Shown in pieces: positions 1-15,500 of a DNA stretch of 64,000 nucleotides. The notes beneath the pieces were generated by a model that was given only the letters and a program-made list of their open reading frames with translations, searched no databases and had not been told where the DNA came from. How positions within the stretch are numbered: the first letter of the stretch is position 1; every line of letters starts with the position of its first letter. The DNA is from Micropterix aruncella (Eukaryota > Arthropoda > Insecta > Lepidoptera > Micropterigidae): assembly GCA_944548615.1 (NCBI GenBank), contig OX155957.1, positions 22,668,758-22,732,757 of the forward strand, in the 5' to 3' direction. Both the position numbers and the translations under genes were made by a program.

Positions 1-405
1 TAGGTATGTAAGTGCGTAGGTAGGTAGGTAGATGCATTTTTGTTAAGTACCTACTTTAACGTACTAAAATGTAGGTATTTTGAACACAAGCAACAAGTGA
101 TGAATGCTGTCACACAAAGTCAGCACTAACTCATATATTCTGTTGCAGTACAATTTTGGGAACCGACTCTTGATCTATAAACCAAAAATACATAAACGTA
201 CATAATAATTATAAAGAATTGTATTTCTGCTTTAATGGGATCACAACTGGTGAATTGTGTATTTGCTGTGGCAACCCTGGTGGTTCGGCGAAACGTAGGT
301 ACTTATTTCGAAAATGGGCTCGAGATGTCCTACTGTGTTATTTTACTATGCTGACGCCACGCGTTCGATTATGAAAATTATTATTAACGAATATTAAAAT
401 CTTAC

Positions 406-590
406 ATAAACTTGGGACTTGCGTGCACAGATTCGTAAAGAAGTCTTATGGGTTGCTTAGGAATGTTCCTGCTAAACAATTCAATCTCGTCTGCCATCAC
501 TCTTCTGAAAACCCTCCAGACGGTTTCTAGGTTCCGTCCAGAGTCGAGGAAGACGGCACCAGCCAGAGATTCAAACACATCTCCTAAGAC
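406..590 (-). CDS. Dcr-2: Dicer exon 18: RNase IIIb second catalytic motif
   Basis: VLGDVFESLAGAVFLDSG has the second acidic pair (D and E of GDVFES). It is followed by LETVWRVFRRVMADEIELFS and IPKQPIRLLYES. It ends in two bases (AT) before donor GTAAGA, so at least one more coding exon, expected to hold the dsRBD, lies left of the window. The acceptor is TTTCACAG at 591-592. Confidence 0.95.
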
Positions 591-3500
591 CTGTGAAAGA
601 AACCAAAATTTAAGCAGGCTGGAAGCTGAACAACATTATTGTTTGTTTGTTTCTACTGGGAGCCAATGGGCCTAGTGCAGTTGGGCCATAATGACCCATG
701 TGTTAGGCTCGGCCCAACTCACAGGTTAGCACCCATTCGGTAGCCTCCACGCAGAAGTGCGAGCCCGGGTAGGACTCATACTTCAGGCGCTCCTGGACGG
801 TTTGCGCACCAAGCGGCGTCAGCCAAATGACTGTTTCCTATAGAGCGGGGGTTATTGTTATCCTTCTGGCAACAACTCTTTAACCCTTCAGGCCTCGGCC
901 CCTCAGCCGATTGACAAGTTGATGTCCCAAAAAATTTTTGTAAAAATTAGTAAAACAAATGAATTATGACATTGTCTCGCCAAAAAATTAATTACTGCCA
1001 AACCACTGTACCCATAATTAAAATAAAACATATTAACATAATAAAACATAATAAAATGAAACAAATTAAATTAAAATAAAATTAAAACGGGGCCGTCACG
1101 CTGAATCGTGTTGTGGCCGATATCGGCCAATTGGGGCTCTAGGGGTTAAACAACCATTCGGCTACCTGATACTGGATGAACAGCCGGGCTAAGAACGCCG
1201 TGGTCCGCGATAGATTTGATAGACACCGGATCACCGCTACACAAGGAAGAGAACCTCGAACCCGTAACTAGTCGGGAGACCGGAGAAATCTGCGATCAAA
1301 CGTTGGTTTGATCGCAGATTTGATCAAAATTGCGATAGTCTTCGATTCAAGTAGAAGGGCGGGGCGGGGCCGCCGGCTTGCAGCCGCTCGTACGCTCACT
1401 GTGAGCCGCTCACTAATGCACTGCCCTCGAGACGCTCATAGCGCGCCGAGCTCGCAAGTCGATACAAGGCTGTATGTGTATGTTGTTATTGCATTCGCTC
1501 AACAGAATTGAATTGCGATTCCGTTAATTTTATCGCAATGGAAAATGGTGACCCAATCGGGAATTGATCCGGGCTGTGTGAGTAATCCTATACTTTAGAT
1601 TTTTTTTGGCCCCGGCTCATTTGGAATACTCAATTTTCAATTGTCTATTTTACTGCTGTTAATTTTCAATTCGCTGTTTTTACAAGCATTAATAAACAAT
1701 TTTCAGTAGACCCTATAGATTACCAGTATTGTCTGCTTGTAAGACAGTGCCACTCGCATATCGGATATATTTTACACTGATATAGGTATAAATCTTCCAG
1801 CACTTCCGAGATTGATAGAAACGAAAGGCTAAGCCTTTTTAGCCAAGGTTTAATTCGAAGACTATCGCGGTTGTTTGACATTATAAATAGGATAGAAAAC
1901 GAATTTACCGCGTGAAATTTGTAGGACCCGACGTTTCGGTGACGTTGCAGCCGCCGTTGTCTAGGTTATACAGCTATCCTATCCTATTTCTATCCTATTT
2001 ATAAGGTTTAATTCGACAGCGAACTATAGTCTTTCTGCCTCCCTTTAAGATCCTCATCGAACAGTCTTCCATGAACTTAATAACCTTTGCATGAGTACTG
2101 GGACATAGTAATATACAAGGAATCGAGGAAGCAGATGCCCGGGCCAGGGAAGGATCAGCAAAAGGCATCCTGTGCCCAGAACTAGTTATAGGCATATCAG
2201 GCTTTATCAAACCTTGTCGTTAAAAAGTGGCTGGAAAGAGAACAAGAAATCTAGTGGAGGGACGCGCCCAGAATGATGCAATCAAAGCTGTTTATGGGCA
2301 AATTTCAGATGAGAACAGTACCAGGACTAATGACAAGACATATTGCCCTCAACATACACCTCACTAATATCGGAAAGAGATCCGACCCTTTTGCAGAAAG
2401 CACGGATAGACAGATGTAATGACTCTACATCTTATAGATATGATAAAACGGATTTATCGCATGAAGTGTGTTGCGATTAACGGTGGTTGTAACATCGCCG
2501 AAACGACGGGTGCTACAAACTCCATGCAGTGAATCTGATTTATTTTGTTTATAATGTCAAACGACCGCGATACTTTTCGATTGTGTACGTCTCTACATTT
2601 TTGTGTCAAGCTTTGGCCAATTTAGAGCTAAAACTATCACGAGACTAAGGAACTGCTTACGGTGCTAAACTGTAATTTCAGATTATTTACTATTCCTCAG
2701 GGAACAGATCGAGGACCCTTGAGACCATTGCGAGCTTCCCAGTCTTGATACCTAGAATGGCACTGCATCTCGATAGACGCCGGAGGCACCAGGTGATGGA
2801 GTCGGTGAATACACCGCCGACCCCAGAAGACAAGTTTGTAAATGTAACATCTATACTAATAAAAGCTGAAGCGTTTGTTTTTTGTTTAAACGTGCTAATC
2901 TCTGAACTACCAGTCGGATTTGAAAAAATATTTTTGCATTTGTCAGCCCAATTCTTGAGAAAGGTTATAGGCTATTTAACATCAGATTACGACCCTTAGA
3001 AGAGCAGAAAGAATGCCAAGCAAAAACAAAGCGGTGGCTCGGGGGCCCGACGAGAACCGAGCATTACCGAGAAGAGCCGAACTGTGCATGCCTTATCTAG
3101 ATCAGATTGCGGCGAAATAAATAAAATACAATACAAACGGAGCTGCCATGGAATTCACCAACCAGAGTCGGGCCAGGCCTATCATAATATTATTACACTT
3201 CTGGGGGGTGGAGCGGTGGATTCCGAACTAACGACCGGCTGTGGTAGGTTTAGGACGGCTGTCTTGCTACATGTGAGCGTCACCTTACCACCCATTCACT
3301 CCCCCTTCGAAGCCACAGAATTTGATAAACGGAAATCGCGGTTTTAGATAACTTTTCTAGGAAGGAGTTGATTATTTTCCTGCAGAGGCCAGGATCTTTA
3401 AAGAGGTGAAACAGAGATTTGGCTGGAAGGCCATGAGCGCCAACTTCCACCGCATGAAAGAGAGTTTAGAGAGTAGTAAGAGGTCAGTATATACCAATAC

Positions 3501-6500
3501 CATACGAAAATATACCTAAACATATTGTGCCGAAGTACTCTAAATTATTTATAAATAATTCCTTTCTTTCAGAAACATAATTCATTCCTTTAAGAAACAG
3601 AGCCATATGTGGCAAATAAATGAAGGCCGTGAAAAGAGCCACAAATTATTTGACTATCTAGTATGATTTTTATTTTTATTCTTATTTTATTTTTATTTGT
3701 TTATTTTACTGAGTAGGTATCTATCTATCTATTTACTATTATTATGATTTCGATTTTTATTTATTTACTCGATAATTCTATGATTATAATTTCAAACATT
3801 TCTAGATCATTATATTTTAATTTATTTTTTTAACATATTTAATTTTTAAGTTTAGTTGTTAATTTTTTACTTTTTTTGTGTGCACAGGTAAAATATTTCC
3901 TGGTACACCTGCCTTAGTACAGGCCTAGGCCTAGTTAGGCGGTGTTGACGCAGTGACCAAGATACTGCAGTGTGCTCTATTTTTCGCTACTGGTCCAAAC
4001 ACATTTTTTTGTAATGCTGCAGTAAATTATATTTTGTGCTTTACCAATAATAAAAAAAAAAAAAAAATAAAAAATAAAAAAACTGATTTCTTTTAAACGG
4101 CGGGTGAAACTGTGTGGCACAGCTAGTTATATAATAAAACATTAATAAGTAAACACTATACCTTCGGGACTTCAACATTGAGTGCTATGTTTACAACATC
4201 CTCTCCCATCAAATACAGTGTTTCGTGAGTGACTTCGTGTCCTCGATGTGTTCTCGATGCCACAAATTCAGAGATAGCGTCTTCGAGCCCAGAATTGTAC
4301 GATAATATATATCTGAAAGGTAAGAGCGAGTGAGAAGCTATTATTTTATTTCGTAGACCAACTCCTGAATTTATATTCAAGGAAGAAATACATAAAATCG
4401 AAGACAGCAAGGTGAATTGTGTCAATATTAACAATTTAAGTTAGTTCGATGATACTATACTGAGAAGTGCTGGAGCCAGCAGTGCAGAAGAACACCAGGG
4501 TATAATAATAAAAGGTAAAGCATAAGTAACAGATTCATGTTTCGTTTATATAGCTTCTAATAGATATACTATTATAAATACAAGGGTAAGGTGAAAAGTT
4601 CTCGGCCAATGAAATGAAAGACTACGATTTTCACTTAAAAAATGATTTTATTTTTCTACATAATCTCACAAAATATCCATAAATTAATATACCCAGACAG
4701 TTTCAAACATTAAATTTTATCCTTGACAATTCTTATTATTATTATTTTCGCTGACTTTTTTATTAATATTTCTTATTCATTAATTTTGGATATTATTGTT
4801 TAATTTTGGATATTATTCGTCATTTTTTTTAATTTAATTTTATTTAACACGATTATTTATTTTCTGTATTCTATTTTTTTATATTTCCGGTTTTGTTTAT
4901 TAGCTTTAATTTGTAATGGTGACGGCAATGTATATTTATGTTTTTTTTCTTCTCTTTTTTTTTAATGCCGAATATATGTCAATACAAATCTAGAGAGCTC
5001 GCTGCCCTGGAACAAGTCCTGGCACTTAGTTGGCCAGCAGCAGCACTTACATGCTAATGCGTATGTCGGCCGTGTTCAATTGTTTTTATTTTAATCATTT
5101 TTAATACTTATTAAATATTGACATAAATATGAGCGATGCATATTTATTGTAAATGCGTTGTTAAATTAAATAAATAAATAAATCTTGCCACTTTATCTTA
5201 TGGCATGAGCGGTCATAGCCGTGACGCAGCTATAGCCGTAGTGACCCAATACATAGCAAAATATCGTATATGGGCGACACAATGGTCATAGCCGTTGTGA
5301 GATTTTGTATCAAGAGTTTTAGTGCCACCACTGACCGTGCCGTTTCCGGCGGATTAAATATCCTTCGGATTAAATATTGTATGTTATGTTTCATACCTAT
5401 TATAGGAAATTAAAAATGAAAATTAAACCAGAAGCAGAGGTATTTGATGAAAGACACTGGTTTTGGAATTTCGAGAATGGTTTCAGAAATCCACCACATA
5501 CATCCCTGTTCTCAGTTGCAGCCAACAAAGTTGTAAAAACCACAATAGGAAGAAAACTGCACTCACTTGTGAATTCCGAGTCGAACGGTGAAACAAGCAA
5601 ACATGATGTTGTTTACGAGCGCCGATCGCAAATCAGTTATTTCCCCTGGCGTAAGATGTTTATTCTTTTCAAAAATCTCCACCGTCACCAGCAGATCAAG
5701 AACCGCATCTCCGAGGAATTCCAAGCGCTGATAGCAGTCGGTTATGCGGTTTTTATTGTAAGACGGATGTGACAACGCCTGTAAAGTGAAAGAATATACA
5801 ATGGGTCATTGTGAAGTTCATCCGAGTTCGGAGATCGCTTTGCAGATATTATATTTTATTATTATTATTATATATTTAACAGGCAGGCAGCTTAAGCTGA
5901 TGCGCCTGAGTCCGTGCTTGCATTACAATTTCTGTGGAATAAGTCCAGTTTATTTTTAAAGTCATTGACACTATTGGCATTGATCTCTTCACTTGGGAGA
6001 GCAATCCATTCGTTTACCACTCTACTGCTGAGGAAATGTTTCTTGGGATTTGAATGGAATGATTCACGCTGGAGTTTCAGATGATTCCCACACAGATGTG
6101 TGTAAAAATTCATGGTGTAGATAGTCTGCAACCCAGGAACGTCATACGATGCAGTCAGGATCTTATATGTCTCGATTAAGTCACCCCATGCCCTGCGTTG
6201 CTCCAGAGTGGTCAAACCGAGAGCCGACAATCTTTTCTCATATGTTAGATGCTTCAAGTAAAAGGGCAATTTAGTCGCTCTTTGCTGGACCTATCACTAT
6301 TATTATTATTATTATTATTTATTCTGGACAGGCAGCTTTGCTGATACGTCCAGATCAGATCTTGTAAAGCTAAGCAATATTAACAATATAATATAAACAA
6401 TATTAACAAGTTTTTAGGTACAAATCGAGTCTGTTTTTAAATTGATTGACAGAGATTGCACTAATCACTTCAAATGGTAGTTTATTCCACATGTCCACCA

Positions 6501-9500
6501 CTCTATTTGGCAAAACGTTCTTAAGAGGATTAGATTTAAATTTTGTACGGTTGAGTTTTTTGTTGTGACCTCGAAGATTTGTGTTGACGTTGAATTTGTA
6601 AATATTCTTCAGTGCAGGTATATCGTAATAATGTGTTAGAATTTTATGTCTCAATCAGGTCCCCTCTTTGTCTTCTTTGTTTGAGTGTAGTAATTCCAAG
6701 TAATTTCAAGCGATCTTCATAATTCCTATTCTTTGTAACCGATTAAAATGGCCTGTTGTTAGGTCATGGGAAAAAGATGTCTTTCGTGGGATTTAGGATC
6801 GCCGTGGAAAAAAGGTGTAATAGTCTCGTGAATGTGTGAATGTGGGCGCCACCACGGGAATCCTGGATGAGTGGGAATCGGGACGCTACAAGAAAGAGCA
6901 GGCGTGGTCGCTGCCTGACCTTGAACGCAGAAGGGGATACGCAACAGGATGCGAGTATGACATCCGTTTTTGGTCCGATTAGATTCTAATGAATTAAAAG
7001 ATGATTTATAGTGAAGTTTATTATTGTGTATTATGGAAGTAGATTCCCGTGACGACTAGTTCGTCATATCTTCAGGCCCACTGGCATTTTGGTTGCCCTT
7101 CGCTGTACCTTTTCCAGGATATCTACATCTTTGCAAAAGTAAGGGTTCCAGATCTGATAGCCATACTCAAGAATAGGTCTCACATATGCCTTGTAGATCT
7201 TAATAAAAACCTCTATTGATAGATGTTGGAAAGCCTTCCTTATTAGATAGAGAATAGAGTTGGCTCTTTTAGCAATTGCAATTATGTGTTTCTCCCATTT
7301 GAGATAATCAGTAATTGTTATTCCAAGATCTTTTTGTTGCTTGACTGCTTCTAGTTGGGCATTTGCCAGAAAATATTGTTTGTTGGGGTTGCTTTTCCCG
7401 ATATGAAGCACTACACATTTCTCAACGTTTAAGGTAAGCAACCAATCTTCCGTCCACGCTTTGATCTTGTCAAGATCTTGCTGAAGCTGTCCACTGCATA
7501 GAATAGGATTGGCAAATAATTTTGTGTCATCGGCAAAGTAGCTGCTCCGTAACCAGTCGGAAGGCCTGAGAAATCTGGTCAAAACTGGTAGCGAGGGCGC
7601 AACTGGTAGCGAAAGAACGATCACATATCGTTAAACCAGCCTGGGGTAACGGGTTCACTCGTTGTAGTCGATACCGCTTAACTGACAGCTTTGGAACCAT
7701 ATTTTAGAACACGGGCTTATCATAAAGACTAGGTAAGTCGTAGATCTTTATCATGATGATGGGCCCGACTCCAGTCAATGAATTCTATGGCAGCTCCGTT
7801 TGTATTTTATTTAATGGGGCTTCGTTACCGCTCTTCAAGGAATAATAGCTTTACAAGAAAAGGTCATTTGTGCTAAAAGTGTAAACGGATTAGACAAATA
7901 TATATAAAAAAAAGTTAAAAATAATAAAAAAAAATATAATAATAATAATAAAAAAATAATATCAACATAAAAAAAGAAAAAAAAGTGAAATGCATGCATC
8001 AGCTTAACCCGCTCTATCCGTAACATCCATTTGGGGACATGTATGGCGGCCGCCTAAAATCCGAAACATCCGCTACTGGATATCGCGCTCGCCGCTGCGA
8101 AAAATGCAATTTACGATTCGAAACGTGGTACTTAATGCTTTCTGACGTCGGAACGATATGGCCAAATAATCTTTAATTCGGCGGCGAACGGCGAAAAAAT
8201 CGAACGGCTATTTAAAAAGTCAGCATAGACGTCAAAACGGCAGTCTCCATCGGCCAGCGCCGCGGCCGCGTATAGTTCCGCGAAATGGTGGTTTTGTGCA
8301 GTGTTTTGTGGATAACAGTGCAGTGTTTACTGGATAACAGTGAGTAATTTGCATTTTTAAGTAGTTTAGGCATGAGGTTTAGTCAATTGAGATAGTCCAT
8401 TTGCTGTTTTTCACGAATTTTTAAAGAAAACACTTCGGCGACAACAAACGGCTCGCGAAAAAATGGTTGTTATTATTTTGTAATGTTTATGAAATATCCC
8501 GATATATTGCGAAATATGACATAATGTCGCTTTAATTTACTAACAAAATAAGTATTGCTTCATTTACATCCTAAGTTATCACATAATTAGGCGTATTTTG
8601 AAAATTATATCTTGTTTTGTAAAATGAATCGCGCAAAGAAACTTGTTTTGATAATTACTATGAGAGAATAAAGTGCGATTTTCCATAGTTTTTCGATGAA
8701 ATGTGACTCTTTGGAGTATAGTAATTAGTTATTAGACATATAATAAGTCTATGATAAGACAATATAATTGAAAAAATCTAACGAATTTTATATTATGAGC
8801 ATTCAAAGTTTATTATTAAGTTCGGACGCGGAAACTCTCAAAACTTTAGATTTTTCTATAATATCAGACAAAGCTCAAAGTTCTGGTGTGATTTCTAAGA
8901 AGTGTGATGTAGTAATAAAGTTATTTTGAAAGAATTTCATATAAAAAAATACCATAAGTAGTCACAAATTAAAAATTAAAAAAAAATTCGAAAAAAATCG
9001 AAATGATTTTATAGGCGAGTTTTTTCAGTTTGCCAATTTTGTAATATTTATTCATTATTATCTTAATTGTTTTACGAGATAAGGTTATAATGTTTTATAT
9101 GTCAAATTTCAATGCGATCATTTTTCTCTTTATCTTTTTTTAATCCGTTTAGTGGTTTATAAGTTATGATCGTTTTTCTCAAGGCCGTTGACTCGCGTCG
9201 ATTTTTTGCCCAAATATGTCGCGCGCAAAAGTGATAGGTGAGTTTTTACCTCGCAACAGGAGGGGTTAAGCTGTTAATGCTATAAAATAATAATAATAAT
9301 AATAATAAATGTAGTACAGCTCAATCGGGTTATTATTACTAATTTATAAAAAAACAAGCTACCTTCGTTACGATGTTTTTAGCCGCAAGCTGCCACAGCT
9401 GAGAGGCTAAGTTGTCGCATAATATTACTCAAAAAGTACTCACTTGTAAGAGTAGTGATGGATCTTTGAAACTGTAACCTAATATCTTCTCTAATTCTTT

Positions 9501-12500
9501 CCTTCCGTAATTCAAATAATGGTCGATTTCGTTTATATTGGTATTTCCCCGTGTCAAGGGTGTCGGTGATGTCAACGTCATCAAAGAATTTGTTATAATC
9601 TGAAATAGCAACAAAACAGAGAAATACAAACTTTGTTGCCGTAAAATTTTACAATTTGAATTCAACAACTCGACCCTTAACTTACATCATCTGGTAAAAT
9701 GCGCAGGAATGACAGCAATTTCAATCCGGCGTTAATACCGCAGCTGTGCAAATATACGCCTATTAAAGCTTCTACACCATCAGCTACAACCTGCAAGGAA
9801 ACATTCATAATAAATAAATTAAAAAATTATCAACTTTGTTATACAGTGAGACTTCTTGTCTATCGTTTTTAAAGGGAAAGCGTACAGGAAAAATGCAAGA
9901 AAACAGTAAATGAGTTGTAACATCCTTAAAAAACTAAACAATCATTCTAAAAAAACTATATAATGGCATATACAAAATAAAAAAATCGGTTGGGTCACCC
10001 CAAGACTTTCCCAGCAAGTAGACAAGTACCCCTGACAACCCCTCTCCACCAACCCAACCTTGCGCCAACGCTACCTCCCCCCGAGGGCCAATTCCTAGTA
10101 TATTTGTAATATTTTCCGTAGTATTAAAATGATATTTTTCCAAAAATTATGAAGTGTTTAAGAAAGCATGGTAGATTTTGAATATTATTTGCGTCGCTTG
10201 TATATGAGACATTCCATCCATGAGAGTTCCGTACACAAAGGCCTCAAGCGGTGGGGTTTGTTTCATGGCTAGCCTCGCCGCTTATCTCTCGGCCAGCTGG
10301 GTTCCCAACCCCAACTGGGTTCATCCGCTTTCATCATTTTCATATCAATAGGATGTACTTTTGAAAAAAAAAAACCAAGTAGACAAATCTAATGAGATTC
10401 ATAGAGTTAAATTTTAAACAAAAATTCTTAAAAATATAAAGTGTAAAAATTAAAAATTTTGTAAAAATCTTCAACCACAATTTTTCTTATTAGGAGGCCG
10501 TGGCGGCCATAAGCTGTATGAAGCATAATTTGCGGCCTGGTTGTGAGAACACGAAAAAGAATTTTAATACAATGATGCCGGATTTTAAAAACCTGGTCCT
10601 TAAGCTATATTTCGCCAAAACGAAATTGGTAAATTATTTCCATATTAATTGTAAATTATCTTTATTCTGTTACTGTTTTCCGAAAAAATAAAAACGAGCG
10701 AGATTTGTCTTCATTTTTTGAAAAACCTACAGATGATTCTCAATATTAAAAAATACTATTTACACCAGCGTATGATCTATTTGCATAGTACCAAGACAGT
10801 TTTTGGAACTTTCATACAAAAAATAAAGGAAAAAAATGTTTGAAATTACGTAATTTCCAGAAATGTTATGGCCAAACATTATTTTTCTATTTATTAAAGA
10901 TACTTTTGAGTAATATAAAAAATAAAACAGTGATCTTAAGTTATTTTATTATTGTAATCTAATTTTTACTTTCCTTTACTATAAAAAACTATTCATTTGA
11001 TAATTTATTATATTATAAATGAAGAGCCAAATCGACTATATTAGACGACGCGCAAAGCCGAAATCGTCATTCGTAAATGCCAACGGTGGGACGTATTCCC
11101 TTGTCGCCGCGGTATACCTATACATCTTTATGTATATATCGAAAGCGCGAGGGTGCGTGGCATTGACAAAATACCTAAATTTTTAGTCGCATCAACTCGA
11201 AAGGGAGCCTTAACTTAAATTGACATCAACTTAAATTGCAAACATCAAATTAAATTAACATTAACTTAAATTGCTTCTCAAAAACGTAGAAGAGCAATGT
11301 TATTCAATCTAAAATAACAATATCAATCCAATGCTAAAACTCCCTTTCTAGTCAATTTGTGTGAAAATGTTTCTTAGGCAGAACCTTTTTCGGGAGCGTT
11401 CCTGCGTCAAACTCGCACTTAAACAATTTAATTTTTTCATTATTTCTATTACTTTTATTAGCAAATCTGGCATTTAAAAATTATAAGCAAAACTGAAGAA
11501 TAATGAATAACAAAATCGTAAAAAGCCATTTGCTTTTGAATATGCAATTCTTGTGACCTGTAATTATGTTAAGAATGCCAAGTATGTCAATGCCAATAAC
11601 TCACCTTATCCTGCACATATTGACCCTTCACAAAAGGCTCTTTTCCTGTAGGTTTTCCTGTCTCTTCTTCCTCAGAATTCATTAATTTTCCGCAAACGGC
11701 TTCCCAAGTTTCCGGTCTCAATTTACCGCTGATCTTTTCCGCCTCGGAAAATTCTACTTTTGAGAGGAAATTAAGAGACACCTGAGAAGAAGGAAAATAA
11801 AAATATGACATGATTTAAGTATTCGTAATAAAAAAGGTAGAATTCTCAATTAAAAAAAAACACAAATTCTAGAATTCTGTTTACAGAAGATTATTTAACA
11901 AGAAAAACTGAGTTGAAGTCATTCACAACTTTTTACATGACTGCCCTCCAAAAAAGGAAAGTAATGTGTTGGGAGTTCATTTATGTATGTTTACCGTTTC
12001 TTTATTCCACCATAACTTCTAAACACTTGAACCGATTTAGAAGTGTGTGGTATTGTTTGAGTCGTTATGTCATCCCGAGTGTCATAGGGTACCTTAACTG
12101 TTAAAATATCGAGTGAGTAGTCTAAATGTCCAAATGTAAATAAATTAACATAAATATATTTTGTTTAGTGTCAAATGAAAGGTTTAATTGTTTATGTCCA
12201 TGTCTGTATTTTCTACACCCTAAACGGGTTTTTTAAAAATAAATATGATTTAATTTGATTACTGATTAGGTAAATAGTTAGATCGGATGATTTTGTTAAT
12301 GATTTTGTTTTGTGACTGAAAAATGATCCAATACTTGTCTTTATCGTTGACCACTTAGAAAATCCCATTTTACCCCTTTGCGGGAAATTACCCACAGTTT
12401 GGGAAACGCTGCTATAGTTAGTAATAAAATAATGAAAACAGGATCACTTACATCACTATCTTTTAGTACATTTTCAAGATTTTTGGGAACTGTAAATGCT

Positions 12501-15500
12501 GGAGGCAGCCAATCAGAGCGAGCTGCCAACTTATCCACTTTCATGCGTCCGCCGAGGTTCAAAAAAGAGCCACAGTAGTAAAGATTCCTAGAAATTTAAC
12601 AATAAATATTATTAATACGAGGGTCATTGTAAAAGAAAAACACAAATTACTGCCGTCCACATATTACTTAATCACAGAGGGGGGGGCGGATTGTAGCTGA
12701 GGTTTACGCTTGATTACTTTGAAGGGAGAGGGGGGAGCCCATCCTGATTACGTAACCAATTTTGTTCACCGCATGGTAATTTTTTTGGTTTAAACCTGCA
12801 CAGAAATAGAGCAGTGCTGCGCTGAAGATACCTCACTTCTTGGCGCGATGTGCTTTTGATTCCTTTTTACCCGGTCGCTCCGTAACATCCTTTGCGGGAC
12901 CAAAGGTCGGCCCCCGCCAGTTACGTAACATCCCTTACGGGACGGAGCGCTCGCCGCTGCGAAAAATGCAATTTACAATTCGAAACGCGGTACTATACGC
13001 TTTTTGAAGGCGCTACGATATGGCCAAAATATCTCCAATTCAAGAAATATCGAAGGACGATTTAAAAAGTGAGCCGAGATGTCAAACGTCAGTGATCGCC
13101 GGCCGCTTTCACGGCCGCGCTTAGTCGCGCGAAATGGGTGATAAAAACGGTGTTTGTGCAGTGTTTCTGTGCCATTTACGGGAGAACAGTGAGTAATTTG
13201 CATTTTTAAGTAGTTAATGAATGAGGATTAGTCAATTGAGATAGTCCATTTGCTGTTTTTCACGAATATTTATGCAAAATGCTTCGGCGACAACTTACGC
13301 GCCTGGCCTTTTGTGTTTTGTAATGTTTATGAAATATCACGAAGAATTGCGACATATGACGTAATATCGCTTTAATTTGCTAATAAAATAGGTATTGCTT
13401 CATTTACATCCTAAGTAATCACATAATAAGCCGTATTTTGAAAATTATAAATTGTTTCGTAATATGGCTCGCGCAAATAAATTTGTTTTGATAATTACTA
13501 TGAGAGAATTACCATATTTTGAGTACGATTTTCTATAGTTTTTCGATGAAATGTGACTTTTTGGAGTATAATAATTAGTTATTTTACATATAATAAGTAT
13601 ATAATGAAACAATATATTTGAAAAAATATAACCAATTTTATATTATGAGCATTCAAAGTTTATTATCAAGTTGCGGACGCCAACTCTCAAAACTTTAGAT
13701 TTTTCTATAATATCAGACAAAGCTGAAAGTTCTGGTGTTATTTTCTAAGAAGTATGATGTAGTAAAAAAGTTATTTTAAAAGAATTTCATATAAAAAAAA
13801 TCCGTAAGTAGTCACAAATTACAAATTAAAAATTTTTTTTTTTACGAAATACATCAAATTTTTTCTTGGTTGAATAACTAAATATTTTTGTATGCAATTA
13901 AGTAAAACAAAATAATAGTTTTGGTAAAGCATTTAATAAAGAACATAACTGTATTTACAATTTTTGCATATTTTCCGTAATTTGTTATAAAAACATCGAA
14001 ATGATTTTATATGCGAGTTTTTTCAGTTCGCCAACCAATATTAGTTGTAATATTTGTAATATTTATTCATTATTATCTTAATTGTTTTACGAGATAAATT
14101 TATAATGTTTTATATTTCAAATTTCAATGCGGTCATTTTACAGTTATTCTTTTTATGATCCAGTGGTTTATAACTTATGATCGTTTTCCTCAAGGTCATC
14201 GACTCTCGCCAATTTCACGCGGCAAACTGACAAAACAAACGGGACGGCCGAATTTTAACTTCGCGATGTGAAGGGTTAAAAGAAAAAAAAAAATAACCAA
14301 AATTATATTATAAAAAAGTGTTTATTATCTCTAATAATTAGGATTTTTTTCAAAAAGGCATAAATGACTTGCCCAATCGTTGGCAGAAAGTCGTTGAATC
14401 CAATGAAAGTTATTTCGATTAAATATAATAAATAATGTGGAACATTGCACTTTTTGTTTTTTATTTTTATTAAACGCCCATTTCATAGTTTCCAATCTAA
14501 TATATGGATAAATACATAAAGTATATTTATAACATATTTAGAACATTTCTTTAAAAAAATGTAATATAAATAATTATAAATACATTTTTTTTGTAATGGC
14601 AGTCGTGTTTTTTATTCCTTTCAATATATTTACTTGTTGACTTTTTTTCCCTCGACAAAGTATTTCAAATTAGGAAACAGGAAAAAAATGCTGGGAGCTA
14701 GATCTGGAGAATAGGGTTGACGTGGAAGCAATTCAAACTTGCGCGACACTCCGTCGCGACATGTCCGTCCGTATGCGCTTTTGGTCGATCTTTAACAAGC
14801 CCGGCACCCAGCGCGCGGATAATTTTCTCATATCTTATTCTTCATGTAAAATCTTGTGCATCCGTTCAGATTAAATCTCACAATCTTCATCAATATCCTG
14901 AACAGTCAATTAATGTTCTTCCACCACAGTTTGATGCACTAAATCGACCATTTCATCAGTTGTAGCGGTTTGTGCTCGGCCATCCAAGTCTTTTTCCCTT
15001 TCAAGTCAAGGAATTTTATCACTGCACGATACTAAATTTTCTCTTCATTATTAACAAACAGTAGTTGAGTTGTCAACTACAACAGGCGAACCCGTCACCT
15101 CAGGAAGTTTTAACGAAATAATCGTTCTATCTCCCGTGAAGTGAGCGGAGAAGACTTAGGACAAAACAATCCACCGTCAAGCTCTGCCATGTGCCCGTAA
15201 GAGTTCAACGCCTTATTCGCAAGACAGCCAGGAATGTTACCCAGCGGGCATACACTCACTCCATTACTTACAGTTGCGACCAGATTACTCCGGTCTCTCG
15301 ACTGGTTACGAGTTTGAAGTCGCTTATGCGACCTCTACCTGTTGTATTACAGCGGTAATTCAGTTTGAATTTATCGCAGACCTGGGCATTCCTTGCCCGT
15401 AGTGCCACATGAGATTGAGTGGCCCAAGGTCATTTCAAGAGTCGCATGACAATAAGTGAACATCCACCCCCGCTGCTTAGGAAACAGTGTATTTCCATAG

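Noticed and set aside
1..405. Final Dicer exon with dsRBD
   Set aside because: I read the minus strand here in all frames and saw no dsRBD pattern, so the last exon must lie outside.
5377..5772. 131-codon plus-strand ORF
   Set aside because: Antisense of Dicer exon 16, whose minus-strand frame is unmistakably RNase IIIb.
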